The position numbers were made by a program, and so were the translations under genes. From contig NZ_VEIO01000003.1 of assembly GCF_007680605.1 (NCBI RefSeq), forward strand, positions 62,001 through 126,000: 64,000 nt of DNA, read 5' to 3'. Positions within the stretch are counted from its first letter, which is position 1; each line of letters begins with the position of its first letter. Under the pieces are notes generated by a model, which was not told the DNA's origin, did no database searches, and worked only from the letters and a program-made list of their open reading frames with translations. Origin of the DNA: Paenibacillus xylanexedens. Its GTDB lineage: Bacteria; Bacillota; Bacilli; Paenibacillales; Paenibacillaceae. Below are positions 8,257 to 18,245 of the stretch, piece after piece.

Positions 8257-9494
8257 CATTTCATTGGTGTAATCCCAGCCTGTGACTGTTTGGCTTCATC
8301 GGACGTATGCTCTCGGTGCTCTTGATGATCCGGGTTCTCATGGTGCTTATGGTGTTGCTCACTGATACCGACATCTGCGGCAATAGCCATCCCATCTTGA
8401 AACCTGTATGCAGGGTCCTGATGGAAAAAGTTCGGCTTCACAATCTCATTCCGGTAGGAACTGTGAAAAATATGGGTAGTGGCTGGGGATACCGGTGGAA
8501 TCAGCCACACCCAGTCTCCGGTCAGCTCTCGTCCAGCCTTCTCTTCCCGCTGTTCAAACAGGGCAAACTGTGATGCAGCCGTATGGTGGTCCACGATACT
8601 CACTCCAGCCTTCTTGAACGAATGCAATACAGCAACATTAAGCTCCACCAGAGCCCGATCTCTCCACAGTGTCGTTTCGCTCGAGGTGTTTAACCCTAGT
8701 GCAGCAGCTACATCTGGCAATTTGTTATATCGGAATGTATCGGCAAAGTTTCGCGCACCAATCTCCGTTTCCATATACCAGCCGTTAAACGGCGCAGCCG
8801 GGTAGTTAATGCCCCCGATCTCGACCCGCATGTCAGCAATCATCGGCACCCCGTACCAACGCAGACCCAGTTCAGCAATCTCCGCTCGCTCCGGGTGCTC
8901 AATCTGCACTTCGATGATCTCCTGCTCTGGTATTACATACCACTCCGGGGCCTGTCCTTGAGCTTGAATAATGATCGGCAACACATCATAATCGCCCCGA
9001 GCTCCCTGCCAGCCGAGCGAAGTGGCCGCTTTGGTCAGTTCAACGGAAGCAGGATCACCTATAATACCTTGTTCTGTCTCATAGCCTGCATAACGAATCA
9101 GCTGGTGATTCCAGATGCGGATCGGCGTTCCATCCGGGCCGGCTGGTGGCAAGATGGTAATCGTCGGGATGATCTTGCCTCCGTTTGAAGCGTTATGGAT
9201 ATGATCCAGCACAGCCTGCGCAGCCGCTCCTGCGGTATCCGCATGGCGTGCATCCACGATCCGTAACTTATCCCAAAACAGCCGCCCGATACAGCGGTTG
9301 CTGTTCCGCCAAGCCATTTTGCAGCCATGCTCCAGTTCCTCGGCAGTATGGGTATAGGTTCCTGTTTTGTCCATCTCTTGCTTAATGGCAATAAGCCGGG
9401 CCTCTGCGTCTTCACGCGTATGGCCCAGCTCTTCGTAACTTGTATATATAAACCGTTCGGCTTCTTCCTGCAATCGTTCCAGGTCTGTCCGCAT
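8241..9494 (-). CDS. nos: Bacterial nitric oxide synthase, oxygenase domain only
   Basis: A 417-residue heme enzyme that oxidises L-arginine to citrulline and NO. Seen: the heme-ligand motif WRNSNRCIGR (Cys68), the substrate-arginine region GWYMETEIGARNF with its Glu, and the C-terminal WVWLIPPVSPATT segment near the pterin site. Like other bacterial NOS it lacks the flavin reductase domain and must borrow electrons from cellular reductases. The start is set at ATG 9494 because GGTGG lies 7 bases upstream; an in-frame ATG at 9500 touches that site. Unusual: after the normal end there is a tail of about 40 residues rich in His and ending KCPFAH, possibly metal-binding. Dps lies upstream on the same strand; both fit oxidative-stress defence. 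Confidence 0.93.
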   Translation of the reverse strand: MRTDLERLQEEAERFIYTSYEELGHTREDAEARLIAIKQEMDKTGTYTHTAEELEHGCKMAWRNSNRCIGRLFWDKLRIVDARHADTAGAAAQAVLDHIHNASNGGKIIPTITILPPAGPDGTPIRIWNHQLIRYAGYETEQGIIGDPASVELTKAATSLGWQGARGDYDVLPIIIQAQGQAPEWYVIPEQEIIEVQIEHPERAEIAELGLRWYGVPMIADMRVEIGGINYPAAPFNGWYMETEIGARNFADTFRYNKLPDVAAALGLNTSSETTLWRDRALVELNVAVLHSFKKAGVSIVDHHTAASQFALFEQREEKAGRELTGDWVWLIPPVSPATTHIFHSSYRNEIVKPNFFHQDPAYRFQDGMAIAADVGISEQHHKHHENPDHQEHREHTSDEAKQSQAGITPMKCPFAH

Positions 9495-9620
9495 TTTCAT
9501 TCCACCATTCTGTACATCTTGGATGCCATTATTATACGGGAAGCACACCGGATTTGTAAGCGAACGGGACGTTTGTTCACGGACTCTACATATCGTTGTC
9601 AGGACACAGGTTGGCCTAGA

Positions 9621-10100
9621 TTATTTGCCCAAAAATGCGTTTAACATCCAGATCTCTTTATCCAGCGCAGCGGTGAATCCGATCATCATGTCTTCAGTCG
9701 CATTGTCTTCAACTTCCCCTGCTTCATGAATGCCTTGGCGAATCACATGCAGCATCGCATTCAGATCGGCAACAACATGATCAACCATCTCTTCGGCAGA
9801 CAGTTGTCCCTGCGCCTCAGTAATTGGGGATAGACGTAGTTGTTCTGTGATCGTTGCTACAGGACGACCACCAATGGTCAGAAGGCGCTCAGCAACCTCG
9901 TCCATATTCGCTGTAGCCAGGTTGTACAATTCTTCAAATTTGGCGTGAAGTGTGAAGAAGTGTGGTCCTTTGACATACCAATGGAAGTTATGCAACTTTG
10001 TGTAAAGGACAGACCAACCTGCGATCTGACGGTTCAAGACCTCTTGAAATTTAGCTGTGTTTGTTACAGAAGTGTTTGGATTAGTTTGGATTGTACTCAT
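9621..10100 (-). CDS. dps: Dps-family DNA-binding/ferritin-like stress protein
   Basis: A 159-residue four-helix protein. Dps forms a 12-subunit shell that oxidises and stores Fe(II) with peroxide, protecting DNA. The ferroxidase region is intact: LHNFHWYVKGPHFFTLHAKF with the key His residues, followed by EELYN and later DEVAERLLTIGGRP. Length and helix order match the family. GAGGGG precedes ATG 10100. Its upstream region carries a perfect palindrome (10229-10247) that may be a PerR/Fur-type site. It is 126 bases from the nos start and could be co-transcribed with it. Confidence 0.93.
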   Translation of the reverse strand: MSTIQTNPNTSVTNTAKFQEVLNRQIAGWSVLYTKLHNFHWYVKGPHFFTLHAKFEELYNLATANMDEVAERLLTIGGRPVATITEQLRLSPITEAQGQLSAEEMVDHVVADLNAMLHVIRQGIHEAGEVEDNATEDMMIGFTAALDKEIWMLNAFLGK

Positions 10101-10228
10101 GGAATTTATCCCCTCTCAGATTATGAATTGAAATGTAAGTTTGGTTATCGAACCGAGCATGTGCCATTTGGCTTTGAAAACATCAAATCGGGTGTTTAAT
10201 AGTACAGAATCTATTTCTAAATGTTTTA

Positions 10229-10247
10229 ATTTAGACTTAATCTAAAT
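10229..10247. promoter_or_regulatory. Palindrome upstream of dps, possible PerR/Fur-type operator
   Basis: ATTTAGA (10229-10235), CTTAA, TCTAAAT (10241-10247) is a perfect 7-7 inverted repeat, AT-rich and 19 bp long as in Per/Fur boxes, about 130 bases upstream of dps. It does not match the B. subtilis PerR consensus well, so the regulator is only inferred. Confidence 0.45.
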
Positions 10248-10317
10248 CTTGTTTTAATTATATCACTGCTTATCCCCTTTGCAAAGTGTTTTGTCCCCTC
10301 CTGCGAATGAAGATTCA

Positions 10318-10334
10318 ATGAAGCTGAGCTTCAT
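10318..10334. repeat. Perfect 8-bp palindrome between dps and the NRPS terminator
   Basis: ATGAAGCT (10318-10325), G, AGCTTCAT (10327-10334). No T-tract follows on either strand. Apart from this and the two neighbouring sites, I see no gene in 10248-10422. Confidence 0.35.
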
Positions 10335-10422
10335 CAAGCACAGCAGATCGAACCCCCGTTTTATTTATAATCCTAACGAACAAAGTGAACAGCGAACATT
10401 CTCACAGGCCGGGCTATAACAT

Positions 10423-10449
10423 AAAAAAACCTGAAGCTCTGCTTCAGGT
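10423..10449 (-). terminator. Terminator of the NRPS operon
   Basis: On the minus strand a perfect 9-bp stem ACCTGAAGC / GCTTCAGGT (10449-10429) with a 3-base loop is followed by seven T. It lies 195 bases after the NrpC stop. The trailer between them contains two further stems, GGCTCTA/TAGAGCC (10556-10590) and CCCTCC/GGAGGG (10589-10620), and no coding frame. The operon therefore ends here without a thioesterase gene. Confidence 0.9.
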
Positions 10450-10643
10450 CCTTTCACATCGGTGTACCTTCTATCATTTGGTACTCATATCCATGAGCAC
10501 CTTTGTAATAGTCGGGACTCCTTCTTCGCTCTATAGACTTCTCCCTACGCTTCCAGGCTCTATTTTTAGCACCTACATGAGCTTAGAGCCCTCCCCCCGA
10601 TACAATAAATTGGCGGAGGGGACTGTATTCAGGCATCCCTTAT

Positions 10644-13600
10644 TTAGACTTTTTGTAATCCTATATGAACACAATGATCAATGATATACAATAAGTTTTG
10701 CTGATATTTTAGCGCTAGTGCTTCCATAGTACGACGAGTGAACAACCGCCGATTAAATCGCAAAGAGTAGTGGAATATTTCATTTACGATAAAGGCGTTC
10801 ATTTCTAGGTTGTAGGGCCACTGCATATCCTGATGAATAAGTTCACCCATAGGCATAGAGGAAGAAATAATTTTCTCATGCTTCAGTCCATCCTCGAACC
10901 GTCCCAAGTAATTAAATAATATCTCTGGAGATAAAGTGAACTCCAGATCCTCAGTATACTGCGGATCCGACAAATATTTTAGAATACCATAGCCAATCCC
11001 ATTATGGGGCACTTTGGCATGCGTATGTTGAACCCTCTGAATGAGCTCGCCCGGAAAATCCCCACTGGCATCATAGACTACAGGATAAAAGGAAGTAAAC
11101 CAACCTACCGTCCGTGTCAAATTGAGATGTTCTCTGAATTCATCTCTTCCATGACTTTCTACATCGACAGCTATGTTAGGATGGCACGTCCATTCCTTAA
11201 TCGTTTTGACCAATGCTGTAAGTAGCAAATCGTTGATTTCAGTGTTATAAGCGGAAGGGGCTTTAATTAATAACGCTTTTGTTTCTTCCTGGGTAAGTGA
11301 AGCATCTATGAAGTCCATATCCTTAAATACATGAGATCCTACTCCTTCCGCCAATTCAACCGGAAGTCGAGGCACTCTCTCTTTTAATACATCTTTCCAG
11401 TAATCCTTTTCCTGAAAAAAGTCAGTGCTATCTGCATATGCAGATAATTCCTTACTCCAAGTCTTGAACGAGGTCGTCTTTGTAGGCAGTCGCGGATCCT
11501 GATGCTCTTTAAGACCCTCGTACAGATACTCAAAATCATCCATAATGATGCGCCAGGAAACTGCATCAACAACCAGATGATGAATAATAATGAGCAAGTG
11601 ATCTCCATCATTTGCTCGGAATACTCCCAGTTTAACCAGCGGACCCTGTGATAAATTAATACTTTCCTGTAATCGGTTAGCTTCTTGTTCGATCTGAAAT
11701 TCAATTTTTTCAGACGTGGTCCAATCGAATAATTCAATATCGAAGTGCCGACCTGCTTCATCCAAATTCTCCTGTACCAAGCCTTCATCTGTATATTTAA
11801 AACGTATTCTTAGTGCATCGTGATGCTTGGTAATTCTCTCAAAAGCCTCGACGATAACTTGCGTATTCCAACCTTCTGGATTATACATCATAACTGCCTG
11901 ATTCCAATGAAAAGGATTATCACTCAGGTTGAATACCCATTTTTGAATGGGTGTTAAGGGTACCTCCCCTACCACCATTTGTTCGCCAATACTTAAAGTG
12001 TTCTCCCCGTTCAAATTAGAAATCAACTCTCTAATCGTCTGGAATTGCATAATATCTTTTATTTTCACGGCATAGCCTGCTTGTCCCAGTTGGGCAGCTA
12101 ATTGTATAGCTTTAATAGAGTCTCCGCCCAGCTCAAAGAAATGATCATCAATGCCTATATTCGATACGGATAAAACTTCGCCCCATATGTCCACTAACAA
12201 CTGTTCCAGCTCATTTCCAGGTGCCACTTTAGTTTCGGATGAATTTTTGGGCTGTGGTAGCGCTTTAGTATCTATTTTCCCGTTTGCAGTTAGCGGCATG
12301 GCCGACAAATGGACAAAATGAGCTGGGATCATATAGTCAGGCAGCTCCTTGCTCAAAAATTTACGTAGCATAGCAGTCGTAAAGCATTCTTCCGATACAT
12401 AATATGCGACCAGAGATACGACATCATTTACGCTCGTAACCGGGAGAATGCATGCCTCAGAAATTGCCTCATGTTTTAATAGCCCCTGCGTTATTTCCCC
12501 AAGCTCAACCCTGTATCCTCTTACTTTTACCTGATCATCTATTCTGCCCAAATATTCAATTTCCCCGTTAGGTAGCCAGCGAGCCAAATCGCCGGTCTTA
12601 TACATACGCTGGTGCTCTCTGAACAAGTTAGGTATAAACTTTTCCCTACTTAACTCAGGTCGGTGCAGATAACCTCTAGCCAATCCCGGCCCGCTGATGC
12701 ATAATTCTCCTGGCACCCCTATGGGTTGCAGATGATGATGTTCGTCCACGATATATATATCGGTGTTTACAACCGGTCGACCAATTGTAATACGGGAAGA
12801 GTCTTGGTCAAATATGGCTGCCGTAGCACATACAGTGCCCTCTGTCGGTCCATATGCATTCACAAAGGTACGACCCTCACTCCATTTTTCAACAATATCC
12901 ATGGTACACGCTTCTCCCCCAGCTATAAGGGTATGCAAGCTAGGGATCGGCTCATAGGGAAGAGTTCTTAAAAGAGAAGGCGGTAATATCGTTGCATGAA
13001 TCGTGTGCTCTCTTAACCATCGTCCAACTCCATATTCCAGCAGTACATTTCGATCCTCAATGACCAGCGTCGCTCCAGATAAAAGCGCGAGAAAGATTTC
13101 AAGCACGGAAGCATCAAAGCTAAAGGAAAAAAACTGTAATACCCTGCTTCCTTCCTTTATATTAAACGTAGTAGCTAAATTAGAAAAATTGCATAGGCTA
13201 TGATGCTCAATCATGACCCCCTTAGGCTTTCCAGTTGAACCTGAGGTATAGATGACATAGGCCATGTCTTCAGGTCGAGTTACGCTTTCAAGATTGGAAG
13301 TATCATGCTCATCTATAGCCAATCGATCATCAATGAATAGAATTTGATCGGCAGCTCCTAAGTTAACATTTACATTGCCAAGCAAATCCCGCTCTGTAAT
13401 CAACAATTGAGCTTGGCTGTCCTCCATGAAGTAGGATATACGTTCAGTCGGATAAAGAGGGTCTATAGGTAAATAGGCAGCTCCCGCCTTTAATACGCCC
13501 ATGACACTTACTACTCTCAGGCAAGATGGAAACAACATTATACCAACAACCTGATCTCTACTAATATTTCGGCTCCGTAATACTCTTGCTATTTGATTAG

Positions 13601-16600
13601 CTTGCTCATTCACTTGTCGATACGTTAACTTTTCTTCCCGCCATTCCAATGCAATAGCATCTGGAGTTTGGGCAACACGTTCTTCCCACAGCTCAATAAC
13701 AGTCGATTGTCTATGATCAGATAGATTTCCAGGAGGATTAAAATGATGGAGAATCTCATGATGCTCCCTATCTGTTAGAAGTTGAATATCTCTTATCAGG
13801 ACGCCCGGATGATCAACAATCTGTAGGATGATTTGCTGAAAATGGCCGATAAGACGCTCCATAGTTTCTTCGGCAAACAAACTTTTATTGTAAACCAGAT
13901 GGATTTCAATCGTTTCTCCCAAACGAATTTCCCATGTCAGATCAAATTTAGCGCTTTGGGTACCTATTTTATACTCTTTAAGCTCGATATTGGACATCTG
14001 AATGTCCAGTTCTTCGATATCTTCCAAGGTAAACACGGTATCAAACAAAGGATTGCGACTGAGATCACGTTGTAAAGGCAACTGCTCTAATAACAGTTCT
14101 AATGGATAATCTCCATTCTCATAAGTCAACAGCATTTCTGTCTTCACCTGCTGTAAAAAGTCCACATAGGTTTGCTCGTATTCAAGCTTATTACGCATGG
14201 GAACGACATTGGCGAACATGCCCACGGTATGATCCAACTGTCCCGTTCTCCTTCCTGAAAGCGGGGAACCTACAATAATATCTTTCTGTCCACTGTACTT
14301 AGCCAGAAGTATAGTGTAAGCAGAGAACAATGCCATATATGATGTGACCTGCTCAGACACGGCTAATTCCTTGAGTTTGGCTGTCGTTGTAGCATCCAAC
14401 TCAAAAAATAGTTGCTCTCCTTCAAACGTTTGCCGAGGGGGACGACGATAATCAGTTGGAATATGGAGAATAGGCAACTCCTCGGAAAAACGCTCCATCC
14501 AAAAATGCTCTTGCTGTTTAAACGCCGAAGAATGTAGCCAATCCTCTTGCCAAACTGCATAGTCCTTATATTGAAGCTGAATGAGCGGCAGAGCATTCTC
14601 TTGATATATATGTAGTAAATCCTGTATTAATATATTCAGAGACAATCCGTCGCAAATAATATGATGAATATCCATAATGAAAATATGCTTGGTAATACTT
14701 AATTCCAACAGAACTGTCCGTACCAGCGGAGCCTGGCTCAGTTCAAACGTCTGAATAAAGGCTGACACATGGGATTCGAGTTCTTCCTCATTGGTTTTCT
14801 TATATACTATGGGGCAAGAAACCTGATTATGAACTCGTTGAATAAGTCGGCCGTTCTCCAGATGAAAGGATGTTCTTAACGGCTCGTGCCTTTCAACCAG
14901 TTTTTGTACTGCTAACTGCCACTTTTCTTTGTCGATGCTCCCGATTATTTCAACAGCGAAGGGTACATTATAGCTTATCCCCGCTGGATCCAATTGCTGA
15001 ATAGAATACAGTCTCTTTTGCTGGGAAGTGACCGGGTACACATCACGATGTTCATGTGCTTGAATCCAAAATGCCTGCTCCGAATGGTCTCTGGAATTAA
15101 TCAATCTCGCCATTTCGCGAACCGTTGGATTCAACAATATATCACGGATCGAAACTTGGGTTTCCAGAACTTTATGTATTCGGGATACCAGCATAGCTGC
15201 TTTAAGCGAATGACCGCCAAGTTTTAGAAAGTGATCCGTTGTACTTAAATGTTGAAAACCTAGCACATCCTGATAAATATTTAGAAGTTTGAATTCCAGC
15301 TCATTAACAGGCTCTATTACATGAAGATCCTGTTTTTTTATGTGTGCCGGTTCGGGTAGTTTGCTACGTTGGATTTTGCCGTTTGAATTCATAGGTAACT
15401 GTTCCATTTCCACATAAAAAGAAGGTACCATATAATCCGGGAGACTATTTCCCATATGTTGACGCAAGTTTTCCAAATTGTAATGATCGTCTGGAACCAG
15501 GTATGCGCACAAATAGCTATAGCCATCTTTATCTTGCTTGGCTAGTACAGTACCCTCCTTAACACCCGGATAGATCAGCAACTGAGTAGACACCTCATTG
15601 AGTTCAATACGGTGACCTCTGATTTTCACTTGGTGATCTATTCTACCTAAATACTCCATATCACCGTTGGGTAGCCATCTGGCGAGATCTCCGGACTTAT
15701 ACATTTTTTCTCCTGGTTTAAACGGGTTATCTATAAACCGTTCCTCAGTCAACTCTGCTCGATTCAAATAACCCCTTGTAACCCCCCCTCCCGTAACGTA
15801 CAATTCTCCAGGAACCCCAATAGGCATAAGATGTTGCTTGTCGTCTAAAATATATGCGTTTAAGGTCGCCATCGTAGTTCCAATGTTACTCCTATTGCTA
15901 TCTATCTCTTCTTGCGTAATCCTCTTATAAGTTACATGAACAGTAGTTTCCGTAATTCCATACATATTAACCAATTCTGTATGAGGGTATTTATGCTTCC
16001 ACTTCTTAAGTTGGACAGGAGATAGCTCTTCTCCACCAAAAATAATCTTACGGATATGAAGTGGACTCGAATCGGATTCCTCCAGAGCGGACAGCATATT
16101 AAACGCTGAAGGGGTCTGATTCAGGACGGTAACCTTTTCTTCCAGAAGCAATTGTCTAAACTGAGTAGCGTCCTGAGCAGTCTCTCTGGGCACAATAACA
16201 AGTCTACCTCCTTGGAGAAGCGATCCATACATCTCCCATACCGAAAAATCAAAGCACATCGAGTGGAACATAGTCCATACATCTTGATGATCAAAATCAA
16301 ACAAATTTGTACTGTTGAAAAGGAGTTGGACTACATTCCTATGTTCAACCATGACCCCCTTGGGCTTCCCAGTGGAGCCTGAGGTATAGATAATATATGC
16401 TCTGGAGCACGGGGTATTTAGCTCTGCCAGCGCTTGTCCCGACTCCTGAGCCCATTGATCATCGTGAAGAGTAATCACTTGGCCTGTATAATTAGCAGGT
16501 ATATGGCAAGAATCGTCAACCAATAAGAAGGAAGCCCGGCTATCTTCCAGTGTGTACTCCATACGCTCTACAGGATAATGCGGATCTATAGGCATATAGG

Positions 16601-18218
16601 TAGCTCCTGCTTTGATAATGGCTAGTATTCCAACTACCATCTTCAATGAGCGCTCAACGGAAATAGCAACAACGGTCTCGGATGCGATACCTTTCTGTAT
16701 AAGATATCTTGCCAACTGATTAGACATCTCATCTAGTTGCCTGTAAGTAAGTGTCTGTTGATTGTAGGATAAAGCAACTGCATCAGGGGTCTTTACCACC
16801 TGCGTCTGAAATAGACTTGTGATGGTCTCACCATCAGGATAATCAGCCTGATTCTGGTGACTAAGTGCTAGTAGTCTTTGCTCTTCCTCCAGTGTAATTA
16901 GTTTTATTTGATCTACTTCAATATCAGGATTGCGTAGTACACAATCTATAATATTTTGAAAATGATTAGCCAAATTTTCTATAAAAGATCGCGAGTATAC
17001 CTCCCGATTGAAAACAAAGCTGACTTCCATCTGCTTTCCAGGTGAAAACACAATGCTTAAATTATAATTATTCTGTTCAACTCCGCCTCCTCCATGAATG
17101 GCGAAACCCAAATAATCTTGTAATTCACGCAGAGCATCCAGTGAAGAGGCATAGTTTTCAAACACACAGATATGATCAAACAGTTGCCCCCCACAGTTTG
17201 ATTTAGCTTGTATGTCCGCAAGCGAGCTATATTCAAAGGGCTTAGATTGAATCATTCCATCATGCATTGTAGCTAGTAGGCTACTGAAGGTATCTCCTGA
17301 CTTTAGGGTCATTCGTACCGGAATAGTATTAATAAATAAACCTACAATACGCTCAATATTTGGAACCTCGGGAGGACGACCGGACACAACTGCACCAAAC
17401 ACGACATCATGGGTACGGTTATATTTTTGCAGTAATATCCCCCAGGCTGTTTGTATCACATGATTCAAAGTTGTATGCTGCATTTGTGACAGTGATGTTA
17501 ATTGCTCCGTAGTGGCCTCACTTAATAAACACGAAAATTCCTCCGTATGATATGCCACCCCGTTTCCTTTGTACTGCCGTGGAATAGTGACTGTTTCCTC
17601 ATAATCTTGCAGATAAGTTTGCCAGTAATGTTCCGCCGCCTCGGTATCCTGATTTTTAAGCCACTGAATATACTCACTATATTTTGTAACTGTTTGATGG
17701 GGTATAGGTTGATTATGAATGAGATTTCCATATACCATAAGAATCTCTTCAAATACCAGGCTCCAGCACCATCCGTCCATAACAATATGATGAAAATTCC
17801 ACAGCAGAATATACTTGCGATAGGATGTCTTTATTAGATGTAAACGAATAAGAACATCCTTTGCCAGTTGGTATGGCTTTGTTCGGTCTTCCTCTTTATA
17901 TCTCTTTATGAACAACTCTTGCTCAGCTTCATTTAGATGAGTAATGTCCTGCACTTCCAACTTTGCTTCCCTATGCTTAAATACAATTTGTATAGGTTGT
18001 TTAAGCTTTTCTTGTACAAAGGCAGTCCGCAATACATCATGCTTTTGAATAACAAAATTAAAACTTTTCTCCAAAAGAAGAGGATTTATATCCCCTTCTA
18101 CTTGGGCATAACCTTGTACATAATAAGAATTCTGCTGGCTGTCCTTCATAAAATGGTACAAAATCCCTTTTTGCATGGGTGTCAATTCATACATATCTTG
18201 AATATTATTTTTATCCAT
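10644..18218 (-). CDS. NRPS NrpC, modules 5 and 6: C-A(Thr)-T-C-A(aromatic)-T-E
   Basis: A 2524-residue third enzyme of the assembly line. Order seen: COM-acceptor head (IQDMYELTPMQKGILYHF, residues 5-22); C with HHIVMDG (His143), the type that accepts a D-residue donor; A5 with pocket DFWNIGMVH, the classic Thr code; T with LGGHSL (Ser1004); C with HHIICDG (His1185); A6 with pocket DALIIGAVC, closest to Tyr/Phe codes; T with LGGDSI (Ser2034); E with HHLVVDAVSWR (His2213), later GWFTS and NYLG motifs. It ends about 25 residues shorter than NrpA and NrpB, with no COM tail and no thioesterase. ATG 18218 is chosen since GGAGGAGG is 7 bases before it; the TTG at 18242 overlaps that site. Starts 27 bases after NrpB. 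Confidence 0.93.
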   Translation of the reverse strand: MDKNNIQDMYELTPMQKGILYHFMKDSQQNSYYVQGYAQVEGDINPLLLEKSFNFVIQKHDVLRTAFVQEKLKQPIQIVFKHREAKLEVQDITHLNEAEQELFIKRYKEEDRTKPYQLAKDVLIRLHLIKTSYRKYILLWNFHHIVMDGWCWSLVFEEILMVYGNLIHNQPIPHQTVTKYSEYIQWLKNQDTEAAEHYWQTYLQDYEETVTIPRQYKGNGVAYHTEEFSCLLSEATTEQLTSLSQMQHTTLNHVIQTAWGILLQKYNRTHDVVFGAVVSGRPPEVPNIERIVGLFINTIPVRMTLKSGDTFSSLLATMHDGMIQSKPFEYSSLADIQAKSNCGGQLFDHICVFENYASSLDALRELQDYLGFAIHGGGGVEQNNYNLSIVFSPGKQMEVSFVFNREVYSRSFIENLANHFQNIIDCVLRNPDIEVDQIKLITLEEEQRLLALSHQNQADYPDGETITSLFQTQVVKTPDAVALSYNQQTLTYRQLDEMSNQLARYLIQKGIASETVVAISVERSLKMVVGILAIIKAGATYMPIDPHYPVERMEYTLEDSRASFLLVDDSCHIPANYTGQVITLHDDQWAQESGQALAELNTPCSRAYIIYTSGSTGKPKGVMVEHRNVVQLLFNSTNLFDFDHQDVWTMFHSMCFDFSVWEMYGSLLQGGRLVIVPRETAQDATQFRQLLLEEKVTVLNQTPSAFNMLSALEESDSSPLHIRKIIFGGEELSPVQLKKWKHKYPHTELVNMYGITETTVHVTYKRITQEEIDSNRSNIGTTMATLNAYILDDKQHLMPIGVPGELYVTGGGVTRGYLNRAELTEERFIDNPFKPGEKMYKSGDLARWLPNGDMEYLGRIDHQVKIRGHRIELNEVSTQLLIYPGVKEGTVLAKQDKDGYSYLCAYLVPDDHYNLENLRQHMGNSLPDYMVPSFYVEMEQLPMNSNGKIQRSKLPEPAHIKKQDLHVIEPVNELEFKLLNIYQDVLGFQHLSTTDHFLKLGGHSLKAAMLVSRIHKVLETQVSIRDILLNPTVREMARLINSRDHSEQAFWIQAHEHRDVYPVTSQQKRLYSIQQLDPAGISYNVPFAVEIIGSIDKEKWQLAVQKLVERHEPLRTSFHLENGRLIQRVHNQVSCPIVYKKTNEEELESHVSAFIQTFELSQAPLVRTVLLELSITKHIFIMDIHHIICDGLSLNILIQDLLHIYQENALPLIQLQYKDYAVWQEDWLHSSAFKQQEHFWMERFSEELPILHIPTDYRRPPRQTFEGEQLFFELDATTTAKLKELAVSEQVTSYMALFSAYTILLAKYSGQKDIIVGSPLSGRRTGQLDHTVGMFANVVPMRNKLEYEQTYVDFLQQVKTEMLLTYENGDYPLELLLEQLPLQRDLSRNPLFDTVFTLEDIEELDIQMSNIELKEYKIGTQSAKFDLTWEIRLGETIEIHLVYNKSLFAEETMERLIGHFQQIILQIVDHPGVLIRDIQLLTDREHHEILHHFNPPGNLSDHRQSTVIELWEERVAQTPDAIALEWREEKLTYRQVNEQANQIARVLRSRNISRDQVVGIMLFPSCLRVVSVMGVLKAGAAYLPIDPLYPTERISYFMEDSQAQLLITERDLLGNVNVNLGAADQILFIDDRLAIDEHDTSNLESVTRPEDMAYVIYTSGSTGKPKGVMIEHHSLCNFSNLATTFNIKEGSRVLQFFSFSFDASVLEIFLALLSGATLVIEDRNVLLEYGVGRWLREHTIHATILPPSLLRTLPYEPIPSLHTLIAGGEACTMDIVEKWSEGRTFVNAYGPTEGTVCATAAIFDQDSSRITIGRPVVNTDIYIVDEHHHLQPIGVPGELCISGPGLARGYLHRPELSREKFIPNLFREHQRMYKTGDLARWLPNGEIEYLGRIDDQVKVRGYRVELGEITQGLLKHEAISEACILPVTSVNDVVSLVAYYVSEECFTTAMLRKFLSKELPDYMIPAHFVHLSAMPLTANGKIDTKALPQPKNSSETKVAPGNELEQLLVDIWGEVLSVSNIGIDDHFFELGGDSIKAIQLAAQLGQAGYAVKIKDIMQFQTIRELISNLNGENTLSIGEQMVVGEVPLTPIQKWVFNLSDNPFHWNQAVMMYNPEGWNTQVIVEAFERITKHHDALRIRFKYTDEGLVQENLDEAGRHFDIELFDWTTSEKIEFQIEQEANRLQESINLSQGPLVKLGVFRANDGDHLLIIIHHLVVDAVSWRIIMDDFEYLYEGLKEHQDPRLPTKTTSFKTWSKELSAYADSTDFFQEKDYWKDVLKERVPRLPVELAEGVGSHVFKDMDFIDASLTQEETKALLIKAPSAYNTEINDLLLTALVKTIKEWTCHPNIAVDVESHGRDEFREHLNLTRTVGWFTSFYPVVYDASGDFPGELIQRVQHTHAKVPHNGIGYGILKYLSDPQYTEDLEFTLSPEILFNYLGRFEDGLKHEKIISSSMPMGELIHQDMQWPYNLEMNAFIVNEIFHYSLRFNRRLFTRRTMEALALKYQQNLLYIIDHCVHIGLQKV

Positions 18219-18245
18219 CTGTATGCCTCCTCCGTTATGCAAGTT

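Noticed and set aside
8241..9494. Nitric oxide synthase as a tailoring enzyme of the NRPS (nitration as in thaxtomin)
   Set aside because: There is no TxtE-like P450 nearby, base composition differs from the NRPS block, a terminator separates them, and stand-alone NOS is common in this group.
10385..10684. 99-residue plus-strand ORF after NrpC, considered as a thioesterase or small cluster gene
   Set aside because: It runs antisense through the NRPS terminator and NrpC end, has no ribosome binding site and no alpha/beta-hydrolase motif such as GxSxG.
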